From assembly GCA_900767875.1 (NCBI GenBank), contig CAAGAT010000071.1, positions 1-33,886 on the forward strand: a stretch of DNA of 33,886 nt, written 5' to 3'. Both the position numbers and the translations under genes were made by a program. How positions within the stretch are numbered: position 1 is the first letter of the stretch; every line of letters starts with the position of its first letter. Below, in pieces: positions 1 to 6,845 of this stretch. The notes under the pieces were generated by a model. It worked only from the letters and a program-made list of their open reading frames with translations. It was not told the origin of the DNA and made no database searches. This stretch comes from an uncultured Sutterella sp. Lineage in GTDB: Bacteria > Pseudomonadota > Gammaproteobacteria > Burkholderiales > Burkholderiaceae_F.

Positions 1-101
1 ACTCGCCATCAGAGAGCAAGCTCTCTATGCTGCCGTTCGACTTGCATGTGTAAAGCATGCCGCCAGCGTTCAATCTGAGCCAGGATCAAACTCTTCAGTT
101 C
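1..101 (-). rRNA. rrs: 16S rRNA, 5' end (partial)
   Basis: The reverse complement carries the universal 16S start AGAGTTTGATCCTGGCTCAG at 75-94, followed by the variable stem V1. Aligning that block with position 8 of E. coli 16S puts the mature 5' end near 101. The gene runs out of the window at base 1, so only about the first 100 nt are present. The bases after the universal block look betaproteobacterial, which is family knowledge rather than a computed placement. It is transcribed leftward from the promoters at 353-380 and possibly 491-519. Confidence 0.96.
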
Positions 102-345
102 AATCTCTGTCTTTGCCTCTCGTAAAAAGAGGCCGGTTTGCTCATTACTCGCCGGAATTGATCAGACTTTTGTAGTCTTATCAATATTCCTTGCTTTTAA
201 GTCATGAGCTCGGGACAAACTTAATTGTCTCGACGTTTTCGAGACGTCCGCCGTGCGGATTTTTCGTTTCTCACCGCGCTCACGCTTATCGGTTCGTTGC
301 CTAGTTTTTAAAGAACTTTGTTGCTACTTCGTAGCAACGACAAGT
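102..345 (-). promoter_or_regulatory. rRNA operon leader with boxA-like element and hairpin
   Basis: This is the transcribed leader between promoter P2 and the 16S 5' end. A boxA-like antitermination element (GTTCTTTAAAAA on the minus strand) lies at 305-316, close to the TGCTCTTTAACA consensus bound by NusB/S10. Just upstream of it a perfect 8-bp stem with a 3-nt loop occupies 320-338 (GTTGCTAC/GTAGCAAC), a candidate boxB-like hairpin. No coding region is visible in the leader. Confidence 0.7.
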
Positions 346-352
346 TCGAAAT

Positions 353-380
353 TCTATATCAATCGAATTCGTCTTGTCAA
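353..380 (-). promoter_or_regulatory. rrn promoter P2 (sigma70 type)
   Basis: On the minus strand a perfect -35 TTGACA (375-380) is separated by 16 bp from TATAGA (353-358). An A/T-rich stretch immediately upstream (about 381-415) looks like an UP element, as expected for a strong rRNA promoter. Transcription would start near 345 and run into the boxA leader and 16S. Confidence 0.8.
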
Positions 381-434
381 GAGTAATTTCAAAATTTGTT
401 TTTCGAATTTGCTCTTCCCGTTTGCCGCAGGGAA

Positions 435-465
435 TAAAAAAGAGCCGTTTTTGCGACTCATTTTT
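435..465 (-). terminator. intrinsic terminator between the two rrn promoters
   Basis: On the minus strand the stem GAGTCG/CGGCTC (one G-U pair; arms 454-459 and 442-447) encloses a CAAAAA loop, is extended by A-U pairs, and is followed by a run of T (435-441). It lies downstream of the promoter at 491-519 and upstream of the one at 353-380. The hairpin is nearly symmetric, so it could also act on plus-strand transcripts, but no plus-strand gene is seen here. Confidence 0.7.
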
Positions 466-490
466 GCCTTCCCGTCAAACGAGGTTGCGT

Positions 491-519
491 ATTATGAGCG
501 CCTGATTTCCTGTTGTCAA
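491..519 (-). promoter_or_regulatory. upstream sigma70 promoter (rrn P1 or short-RNA promoter)
   Basis: On the minus strand a perfect -35 TTGACA (514-519) is separated by 17 bp from CATAAT (491-496), followed by a GC-containing discriminator. By position it would be rrn P1. A transcript starting near 483 would meet the terminator at 435-465 after about 50 nt, so its role is uncertain: rrn P1 with readthrough, or a promoter for a very short RNA. Confidence 0.72.
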
Positions 520-604
520 GCGTTTTTTGCAACGGTAAGAGCCATTATAACGACAAATACGAGCTAAAACGCTGATTTTCAAGAAATTTTTCTTTTGCAC
601 AAGC

Positions 605-616
605 ACTTGTACAAGT
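605..616. other. 12-bp perfect palindrome
   Basis: ACTTGTACAAGT is a perfect 12-bp palindrome in the gene-free stretch 520-763 between the rrn promoters and the tRNA-Pro terminator. It could be an operator, but nothing else supports that. The rest of the stretch holds GC-rich repeats of the GCGCCGG type (about 693-755) and no convincing gene. Confidence 0.3.
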
Positions 617-763
617 CGCCCGCCGCACAGCATCCTGTAGTGGGTGCCCCCGAGAGCACTCCCGCAAAGGGTTTGCTCCCGCTTCACCTCAGCTGTGGGC
701 GCCGGTTTTGTGCACTTCCCCGCCGGCGCCTTGGCGCCCCGGCTTTGAGCGCCGGCAATAGGT

Positions 764-796
764 AAAAAAAAAGAGAGGCTTGTGACCTCCCTTTTT
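764..796 (-). terminator. tRNA-Pro terminator
   Basis: On the minus strand an AAAAAGGGAGG arm pairs with CCTCTCTTTTT (one G-U pair) around a 7-nt loop, followed by a long T run. It begins 14 nt after the CCA end of tRNA-Pro and closes that transcription unit. Confidence 0.8.
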
Positions 797-809
797 CCCT
801 GGAATTTCG

Positions 810-888
<79 letters not shown>

Positions 889-898
889 CGAGGAGCGA

Positions 899-927
899 AT
901 TATGCAGGAAGAAAAAATAAATTTCAA
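899..927 (-). promoter_or_regulatory. tRNA-Pro promoter
   Basis: On the minus strand TTGAAA (922-927), a 17-bp spacer rich in T, and CATAAT (899-904) lie just upstream of the tRNA 5' end at 886. Spacing and distance fit a sigma70 promoter driving the tRNA alone. Confidence 0.75.
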
Positions 928-973
928 GCCTTTTGACACGTAATTTTTTCCCTTCTCCTCGCCCCACAGCAAA

Positions 974-995
974 GCGCCGCAGGGATCTGCGGCGC
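974..995 (-). terminator. hairpin terminating the merR unit
   Basis: On the minus strand GCGCCGCAG pairs with CTGCGGCGC around a 4-nt loop and is followed by TTTGCTGT. It lies 11 nt past the stop of the MerR-type gene. The T tract is weak, so termination may be incomplete. Confidence 0.55.
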
Positions 996-1005
996 AAGTG
1001 TTTGA

Positions 1006-1896
1006 TTAGACGTTGGTTTTAAGCACCGACGAGAGGCTTCGCAATTCGCTGACGAAATTGTTGAGCTTGGCCTTGAGGGCGGCGTTTTGGCTCGTCAACT
1101 CCTCAATCTTGGCGCGCAAAGCGCTCTGACTGTCGGCATTGCAGTTCTGCACGTCCGAGAGCTTGAGCGTCAGAGTTGCGATTTCTGCGTCCTTGGCCGC
1201 CAGAGCGTCCGAGCTTTGCGTCAGATCGTTGTGAATGCCCTGCGAGCGGCTGCGCTCGGCATCAAGCAGCTGCGTGACCTCAAGCACCTTGGTGACTTCG
1301 GCCGCGAGCAACTCCTGGGCGTTTTGCGCCTTGCCCCGCTCCTCTTCGAGTTCGGCGCGCAGCGACTCCACGAGGCTGCGCAGCGAAGCAAGTTCCTCGG
1401 CGGCCGCACGGTGAATCTCATCCATGGGCATGTCGCCGTGAGTGCCGTGAGCGGCTTCCTCGACCTTGGGCTCTTCAACCGCCGGTTCGGCCTCGGTCAC
1501 CTCGGGCTCGGGGGCCTTTTCGGGTGCGACCGCCTGCGGATTCTGAGTCTCAACGACCGGCGCGGGTTCGGGCTTGGGCTCTTCGGCCTGCACAGGCTCG
1601 GGCGTGCTTTCGACAGTCTTGGCCTGGGGAGCAGCGTCACCCACCGGGAACGCCATTTCCTCGTTGAGACGGGCCTTGGCCTGTTCGATGGTCAGATGCT
1701 CGACGTAGAGCAGCTTTTTGATGCGGCTGATGAGCGAAATGTCCGAGACGCTGTACATGTGTTTGGGTTTGCTGGTGTCAGCGCTGAATTGAGGGAAATG
1801 CAGTTCCCAGTAACGCAGGATGTACGGGGCCAGGCCGCACTGGGCCGAGACTTCCTGCAGCGAATAAAAACGACCGGACTGAATGGTGTCGCTCAT
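1006..1896 (-). CDS. MerR-family regulator with long linker and coiled-coil tail
   Basis: The first ~80 residues form a MerR winged helix-turn-helix (YSLQEVSAQCGLAPYILRYW at 11-30), so it should bind DNA as a dimer. Residues 90-160 are a low-complexity Pro/Glu/Val/Ala linker. Residues 160-296 are heptad-rich and predict a long coiled coil. At 296 aa it is over twice the usual MerR length and shows no obvious ligand pocket. I chose the ATG at 1896, which has GAGAAAG 8 nt upstream, over an in-frame TTG at 1920 that sits beside the ihfA terminator. A short MerR gene after ihfA is the usual proteobacterial arrangement. Its target and effector cannot be told from sequence; a structural, nucleoid-type role is possible. 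Confidence 0.85.
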   Translation of the reverse strand: MSDTIQSGRFYSLQEVSAQCGLAPYILRYWELHFPQFSADTSKPKHMYSVSDISLISRIKKLLYVEHLTIEQAKARLNEEMAFPVGDAAPQAKTVESTPEPVQAEEPKPEPAPVVETQNPQAVAPEKAPEPEVTEAEPAVEEPKVEEAAHGTHGDMPMDEIHRAAAEELASLRSLVESLRAELEEERGKAQNAQELLAAEVTKVLEVTQLLDAERSRSQGIHNDLTQSSDALAAKDAEIATLTLKLSDVQNCNADSQSALRAKIEELTSQNAALKAKLNNFVSELRSLSSVLKTNV

Positions 1897-1923
1897 TTGT
1901 GAAACTTTCTCGTTGGGCAATAA

Positions 1924-1960
1924 AAAAACCGACGTACATCGGATGTGTGCGTCGGTTTTT
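1924..1960 (-). terminator. terminator between ihfA and merR
   Basis: AAAAACCGACG pairs with CGTCGGTTTTT around a 15-nt loop, giving T runs on both strands. It lies about 70 nt past the ihfA stop and about 30 nt before the merR start codon, so merR depends on readthrough or a promoter of its own that I could not place. Confidence 0.8.
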
Positions 1961-2030
1961 AATGTGGTTGGATCCGAAACCGTACGCGCTTTCTACAGCC
2001 CGTAAAGTTTAGCGGATCGGAGCGCTCTTG

Positions 2031-2417
2031 TTAGCCCGCAGGCTCTTCTTCCGTGAGCGCCGGACCGTTGTAACCGGCCACGGCGTCGCGCATGAAGGGA
2101 GCCGGCAGGAAGGTAACGACACGGCGAGCGCTGATCTCGTAGGGCTTGCCCGTACGGGGATTGCGGCCGGGACGGGCCTGCTTGTCGCGGGTGCTGAACG
2201 TGCCGAAATTGGCAAGCTTGATTTCACGCCCTTCGGCCAGCGCGGTTTGCATCTCTTCGAAAATCGATTCGACCACTTCGTTGGCTTCGGTGCGCGTCAG
2301 ACCGACGTGCTCCTTGAGGATTTCAATGAAATGCACTTTGGTGAGCGTCGGCGCGTTCCCATTGTCTTCCGGGAAAATCAGGTCCAGTGCACCGCTGATA
2401 GAGCTTTGCTTGTCCAT
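2031..2417 (-). CDS. ihfA: integration host factor subunit alpha
   Basis: This is a DNABII-family protein that pairs with IHF-beta to bend DNA sharply in recombination, replication and promoter architecture. The conserved body spans about residues 25-115, with the beta-arm motif RPGRNPRTG at 82-90 whose proline intercalates between bases, and the typical SARRVVTF following it. The 128-aa length exceeds the usual ~100: there is a ~24-residue acidic/polar N-terminal extension before TKVHFIEIL and an acidic tail ending EEEPAG. The start ATG at 2417 has no clear Shine-Dalgarno site. Placement right after pheT is the standard proteobacterial order and supports alpha over beta. Confidence 0.95.
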   Translation of the reverse strand: MDKQSSISGALDLIFPEDNGNAPTLTKVHFIEILKEHVGLTRTEANEVVESIFEEMQTALAEGREIKLANFGTFSTRDKQARPGRNPRTGKPYEISARRVVTFLPAPFMRDAVAGYNGPALTEEEPAG

Positions 2418-2481
2418 CTTGTAGTTTTTTTACGTTAAATCAAATGGGTGTCGCATTCTACAGGAAAAAATTTTTCTTGTG

Positions 2482-4887
2482 TTACTTGCGTAGCGTCGCT
2501 CCGAGTTCGGCAAAAGCATGCTCGACGGCCTCAAAGGCGGCCTCGGCTTCTTTTTCCCCAATGGCTTCGGCACCGAGCCTCGAGAGCGTCAGACGGAACG
2601 CCATGCTCTTTTCGGCGGCGCCTTCGGGGCGATACACGTCAAAGAGATCGAGCGACTCGATGATCATCGCCTCGGGCTTGGTGCGGCGCACCTTCTCGAC
2701 GGCCGCCTGCAGCTGGGCGCAGGTGACGTCGTTGGGAACGCTCACGCTGATGTCGCGGTGCACCGGCTGGAACTTGCTCACGGCGCGCGCGCTCGGCACC
2801 GTCAGTTCCGTCAGGGGCGCCACCTCAAGTTCGAACACCACGGCGCTCTTGGGCAGATCGTAGGCGTGGCAGATCTTCGGGTGCAATTCGCCGACAAAAC
2901 CCACGGCCTTGCCGTCGATGAGCACGCGGGCGCAGCGGCCCGGGTGCATCGCCGGGTGCGTGGCGGCCTCAAAGGTGGCCTTCAGGGGCGAAATGAGGTT
3001 TTCCACGTCGCCCTTGACGTCGTAAAAGTCCACGGGCCGCTTGGCTTCGGCCCAGCAGTCTTCGTGGGCGTCGCCGTAAACGAGCCCGGCCACATGCAGG
3101 GGCTGGCGCACGCCCTTGACGCTCGTTTCGCTGCCCTGCACCGACTCATCGGGATAGAACACGCGGCCGAGTTCGAACACGCGCACGTTCTCGGCCTTGC
3201 GGTTGAGGTTAAAGCGCAGGATGTCCACCAGGCCCCCGATGAGCTGCGTGCGCATCACCGACAGCTGGCTGGCGATCGGATTGAGAAGCCGGATCGGGGC
3301 GTCGTTACCCGCAAAGTCCTTCTCCCACTTTTCTTCCACGAAGCTGAAGTTGATCAGCTCCTGGTAGCCCAGGTCCGCCAGAGCCAGGCGCAGGGCGTGG
3401 TTCGAGCGGCGATTTTCCGGACGCGTGCGCATGCCGCAGCGCGCCAGAGGCGGCAGATCGGGCAGCTTTTCGTAGCCGTAAAGGCGAGCGACTTCCTCGA
3501 CGAGGTCCTCTTCGATTTCAATGTCAAAGCGGTACGAGGGGCTCGTCACCACAAAGTCGGCGCCGTCCTTGACGAACTCAAAGCCCAGACGCGTAAAGGC
3601 CTGCGCCATGAAGTCGTCGGAGATATCCACACCGACGATCTTGCGGCAACGATCCGGGCGCATGCGCACGGTGCGCACCGCCGGGAGATTGACGCACTGA
3701 TCGTCCACGGGGCCGACCTTCGTGTCGGACGTGCCGCAGATGGCCAGCACGAGCTGCGTGACGTAGTTCATGTGCTCGACGTTCGAGCCCCAATCCACGC
3801 CGCGCTCAAAGCGGTAGGCAGCGTCCGTGGAGAAGTTGAGCTTGCGGCAGCGGCCCTGAATGGCCGTCTGGTGCCAGAACGCCGCTTCGATGAACACGTT
3901 GACCGTCTCGTCGGTGATCGAGGTGGGCTCGCCGCCCATGATGCCGGCGATGGCCTGGGGGCCGGCTTCGTCGCAGACGACGCCGAAGTATTCGTTGAGT
4001 TCAGGCGTCTCGCCGTTGAGCAGTTCGAGCTTTTCGCCCTTCTTGGCCCAGCGCACGGTCACGTCGCCCGTGAGCTTGTCAAGGTCAAAGAAGTGCGTCG
4101 GGCGGCCGAGTTCGAGCATCACGTAGTTGGAGATGTCCACCAGAGCCGAGATGCTGCGCTGACCGGAGCGCTCGAGGCGATCCTTCATCCACTGCGGCGT
4201 CGGCGCCTTGGCGTTCAGGCCCTTGATGATTCGACCCGTAAACCGGCCGCAAAGATCCGGGGCTTCGATGTGCACGGGCTTGACGCATTCGCAGGTGGGC
4301 TCCAGCGTCTTGAATTCGGGCATATGCAGCTCGGCGCCCGTGACGGCGTGCACGTCGCGGGCCACGCCGATGATCGAGAGGGCATCGCCGCGGTTGGGCG
4401 TGAGCTTGATTTCAAAGCGCTTGTCGTCGAGCTTGGCGTACTCGCGAATGTCCATGCCGACGGGAGCGTCGGCGGGCAGGATCCACAGACCCTGATGGTC
4501 TTCGTTGATGCCGAGTTCGCGCGACGAGCACAGCATGCCGAAACTTTCGACGCCGCGCATCTTGGCCTTCTTGATCTTGAAGTCGCCCGGAAGCACCGCG
4601 CCGATCATGGCGCAGGGGATCTTCACGCCCGTCTTGACGTTGGGAGCGCCGCAGACGATCTGCAGCAAATCAGGGCCGCCGACGTTGACCTTGCACACGT
4701 GCAGGTGATCGGAATTTTCATGATCGACGCAGTCGACGACTTCGGCCACCACCACGCCAGTGAAGGCCGGGGCGATCGGGGTGCAGGATTCGACCTCAAG
4801 GCCGGCCATCGTCATCGCGTCGTCGAGTTCCTTGCTCGTCAAGTCCGGATTGACAACGCTGCGCAGCCATTCTTCAGAAAACAACAT
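2482..4887 (-). CDS. pheT: phenylalanyl-tRNA synthetase beta subunit
   Basis: This is the beta chain of the alpha2-beta2 enzyme that charges tRNA-Phe. At 801 aa it is the normal bacterial length. In order it shows the EMAP/OB tRNA-binding domain (~40-150, with VVVAEVVDCVDHENSDHLHV), the B3/B4 editing region that clears mischarged Tyr-tRNA-Phe (~210-380), the B5 DNA-binding-like domain (~400-480), the catalytic-like core, and the C-terminal ferredoxin-fold anticodon-binding domain (~705-801, beginning near FQPVHRDISV). It starts 21 bp after the pheS stop, so the two are cotranscribed. Confidence 0.98.
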   Translation of the reverse strand: MLFSEEWLRSVVNPDLTSKELDDAMTMAGLEVESCTPIAPAFTGVVVAEVVDCVDHENSDHLHVCKVNVGGPDLLQIVCGAPNVKTGVKIPCAMIGAVLPGDFKIKKAKMRGVESFGMLCSSRELGINEDHQGLWILPADAPVGMDIREYAKLDDKRFEIKLTPNRGDALSIIGVARDVHAVTGAELHMPEFKTLEPTCECVKPVHIEAPDLCGRFTGRIIKGLNAKAPTPQWMKDRLERSGQRSISALVDISNYVMLELGRPTHFFDLDKLTGDVTVRWAKKGEKLELLNGETPELNEYFGVVCDEAGPQAIAGIMGGEPTSITDETVNVFIEAAFWHQTAIQGRCRKLNFSTDAAYRFERGVDWGSNVEHMNYVTQLVLAICGTSDTKVGPVDDQCVNLPAVRTVRMRPDRCRKIVGVDISDDFMAQAFTRLGFEFVKDGADFVVTSPSYRFDIEIEEDLVEEVARLYGYEKLPDLPPLARCGMRTRPENRRSNHALRLALADLGYQELINFSFVEEKWEKDFAGNDAPIRLLNPIASQLSVMRTQLIGGLVDILRFNLNRKAENVRVFELGRVFYPDESVQGSETSVKGVRQPLHVAGLVYGDAHEDCWAEAKRPVDFYDVKGDVENLISPLKATFEAATHPAMHPGRCARVLIDGKAVGFVGELHPKICHAYDLPKSAVVFELEVAPLTELTVPSARAVSKFQPVHRDISVSVPNDVTCAQLQAAVEKVRRTKPEAMIIESLDLFDVYRPEGAAEKSMAFRLTLSRLGAEAIGEKEAEAAFEAVEHAFAELGATLRK

Positions 4888-4908
4888 TTTTATCTTTCTC
4901 CCAACCGA

Positions 4909-5925
4909 TTATTTGAACTGACGCAGGAAACGCAGATCGCCTTCAAAGAACAGGCGCAGATCGTCGATGCCGTAGCGCAGCATCGTCAGACGCTCCAGAC
5001 CCGAGCCAAAGGCAAAGCCGATGTACTTTTCGGGGTCCAGACCGTAGTTGCGGATCACGTTCGGGTGCACTTCGCCCGCGCCCGAGATTTCGAGCCACTT
5101 GCCCTTGCGCGGGCCGCTCGTAAAGGCCATGTCCACTTCCACGCTCGGTTCGGTGAACGGGAAGTAGCTCGGACGGAAACGCACCTTCAGATCTTCCGTT
5201 TCAAAGAAGCGGCGCAGGAAGTCGGTGTACACGCCCTTGAGGTCGGCAAACGAGATGTTGTCGGCCACCCAAAGGCCTTCGACCTGATGGAACATCGGCG
5301 AGTGCGTCGCGTCGCTGTCGACGCGATAGGTGCGCCCCGGGGCGATCACCTTAATGGGGGGCGTGTGCGTGCGCGCGTAACGCACCTGCATGGGCGAGGT
5401 GTGCGGACGCAGCGGCAGCTGCATGCCCTTTTCGTCGCAGCGGTCCACGTAGAACGTATCCTGCATGGAGCGGGCCGGATGGTTGGGCGGGTTATTGAGG
5501 GCCGTAAAGCTATACCAGTCGCTTTCGATTTCCGGGCCGTCCGCGACGTCAAAGCCGATCGAGGCGAAGATTTCCTCGATGCGCATCCATGTGCGGATCA
5601 CGGGATGAATGCCGCCGCGCGCAATCGTGCGGCCGGGCAGGGTCACGTCGACGGCTTCGCTCGCGAGCTTGGCCTGCATGGCCACGTCGGCGATTTCTTC
5701 GCGGCGCGCGTTCAAGAGAGCCTCGATCTGAGCCTTGGCCTTGTTGATGGCCGGGCCGCGTTCACGCTTTTGCTCGGGCGTCAGGCCGGCCAGGCCGCGC
5801 ATCAGGGCGGTCACGGCACCGTTCTTGCCGATGTACTTGGCCTTGGCGTCTTCCAGAGCGGCACTTTGTTCGGCGGCCGCGAAATCGGCCTTTGCCGACT
5901 CCACGATTTGCACTAAATCATCCAT
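4909..5925 (-). CDS. pheS: phenylalanyl-tRNA synthetase alpha subunit
   Basis: This is the catalytic class II chain of PheRS. An N-terminal coiled coil that binds tRNA-Phe (about 1-90) is followed by the class II core: motif 2 around FHQVEGLWV and motif 3 around GFAFGSGLERLTMLRYGI near the C-terminus. I start it at the ATG of MDDLVQIV (5925), the usual family start. An in-frame GTG at 5964 would add 13 unconserved residues. The Shine-Dalgarno signal is weak (GGTGTGG). It is 338 aa. Its long GC-rich leader contains a strong terminator (6037-6079), so expression is probably attenuated or driven by a separate promoter. Confidence 0.97.
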   Translation of the reverse strand: MDDLVQIVESAKADFAAAEQSAALEDAKAKYIGKNGAVTALMRGLAGLTPEQKRERGPAINKAKAQIEALLNARREEIADVAMQAKLASEAVDVTLPGRTIARGGIHPVIRTWMRIEEIFASIGFDVADGPEIESDWYSFTALNNPPNHPARSMQDTFYVDRCDEKGMQLPLRPHTSPMQVRYARTHTPPIKVIAPGRTYRVDSDATHSPMFHQVEGLWVADNISFADLKGVYTDFLRRFFETEDLKVRFRPSYFPFTEPSVEVDMAFTSGPRKGKWLEISGAGEVHPNVIRNYGLDPEKYIGFAFGSGLERLTMLRYGIDDLRLFFEGDLRFLRQFK

Positions 5926-6036
5926 TTTCCACACCGTTGGTTTGAAACAATCACTTCGGGGCACGCCGTCCCGTGGCAGGGCCGCGCGCCAAGCCCGGCA
6001 CGGGTGCGCCGGACAAACAGATCCTGAATTTTAGAT

Positions 6037-6109
6037 AAAAAAAGAGGCTCGGCCATTTTTAAGCACCGAACCTCTTTTTCGAACCGAGCCGAAGAGAAGT
6101 CTCTTCGGC
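6037..6109 (-). promoter_or_regulatory. tandem hairpins with terminator in the rplT-pheS gap
   Basis: On the minus strand a first hairpin (6088-6109, GCCGAAGAG/CTCTTCGGC, 4-nt loop) is followed by a strong intrinsic terminator (6037-6079, AGAGGTTCGG/CCGAGCCTCT plus seven T). The segment GGCTCGG at 6084-6090, which overlaps the first hairpin's 3' arm, can alternatively pair with CCGAGCC (6046-6052) in the terminator's 3' arm, so the folds can compete. No Phe-rich leader peptide was found. The simplest reading is a terminator after rplT; an attenuator for pheST is possible. Confidence 0.65.
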
Positions 6110-6128
6110 TGCGTGTTCCTGTCTCTGA

Positions 6129-6485
6129 TTAAGCCAGAGCAGCCTTAGCCTGAGCAACGAGGCTGGCGAAACCGGCCTTGTCGAACACGGCCATGTCAGC
6201 CAGGACCTTGCGGTCGAGCGTCACGCCGGCCTTCTTCAGACCGTTCATGAAGCGGCTGTAGGCCAGACCGTTGGAGCGGGTCGCCGCATTGATACGGGCG
6301 ATCCACAGACGGCGGAACACATGCTTCTTGTCGCGGCGGTCACGGTAGGCGTACTGACCGGCACGCATCACAGCCTGCTTGGCAATACGGAAAACGTTGT
6401 TGCGACGCAGACGGAAGCCCTTGGCCAGGGCAATAATCTTCTTATGACGGGCACGAGCCGTCACACCACGCTTCACTCGGGGCAT
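6129..6485 (-). CDS. rplT: 50S ribosomal protein L20
   Basis: This is an early-assembly large-subunit protein that binds 23S rRNA. The 118-aa product is highly basic, begins MPRVKRGVTARARHKKII and contains the family core around RLWIARINAATR, all typical of bL20. Bacterial L20 also represses its own operon by binding an mRNA leader. It lies 18 bp after rpmI in the infC-rpmI-rplT order and ends before the terminator at 6037-6079. Confidence 0.99.
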   Translation of the reverse strand: MPRVKRGVTARARHKKIIALAKGFRLRRNNVFRIAKQAVMRAGQYAYRDRRDKKHVFRRLWIARINAATRSNGLAYSRFMNGLKKAGVTLDRKVLADMAVFDKAGFASLVAQAKAALA

Positions 6486-6503
6486 CTTATCCTCTCCTCT
6501 TCT

Positions 6504-6701
6504 TTAAGCGTAAGGCATCATGCGGTGAATCGACTTGCTGTCGGATTCGTGGATGGTGACCATACCGCGCAGTTGACGCTTGTTCTTGGTGGAACGGTGA
6601 GTCAGGATGTGACGCTTGGTGGCGTGGCCGCGCTTGATGGAGCCGCCGGAACGGACCTTAAAGCGCTTGCTCGCAGCCTTCTTAGTTTTCATCTTCGGCA
6701 T
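6504..6701 (-). CDS. rpmI: 50S ribosomal protein L35
   Basis: This is a small (65-aa), very basic large-subunit protein. MPKMKTKKAASKRFKVRSGG and the following K/R/H-rich segment are the bL35 signature. The start ATG has AAGGAAG upstream. It follows infC after an unusually long, structured 144-nt gap that may control it together with rplT. Confidence 0.99.
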   Translation of the reverse strand: MPKMKTKKAASKRFKVRSGGSIKRGHATKRHILTHRSTKNKRQLRGMVTIHESDSKSIHRMMPYA

Positions 6702-6845
6702 TTGCCGTACTTCCTTATGATTTGTCGGAACTCCAGGCGCGGGGCTGACCCCCGACTTCTTTTGCCCGCCCCGACTTTTAAAAAGTCCGAGACCAAACTT
6801 TCGTTTGATCTCAGAGCGTTAAGAACGCGTGATTATACACAAAAA
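6702..6845 (-). promoter_or_regulatory. structured rpmI-rplT leader with internal -10 element
   Basis: This is a gene-free gap inside a ribosomal operon. On the minus strand it begins with TATAAT (6832-6837), for which I could not find a good -35. Next comes a 10-bp stem capped by a GAAA tetraloop (6789-6812, GAGATCAAAC/GTTTGGTCTC), then a short AT palindrome and two GC-rich segments (GGGGCGGGC, GTCGGGGGTCAGCCCC) able to pair with each other. In other bacteria L20 represses rpmI-rplT through a structured leader; the same role is inferred here. Confidence 0.5.

Noticed and set aside
600..760. GC-rich inverted repeats downstream of tRNA-Pro as a structured RNA (4.5S, 6S or RNase P-like)
   Set aside because: None of the conserved signature segments of those RNAs could be found on either strand.
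2518..5916. Very long plus-strand open frame (1132 codons) opposite pheT and pheS
   Set aside because: It is the antisense shadow of two highly conserved GC-rich genes; the His/Arg/Ala/Asp-rich translation has no domain. The same applies to the long plus-strand frames opposite thrS, relA, the autotransporter, lepA and clpB.
5926..6060. Possible leader peptide before pheS (frame from the ATG inside the terminator)
   Set aside because: It overlaps the terminator stem, lacks a ribosome site and is not Phe-rich, so it does not resemble the enterobacterial pheST leader peptide.
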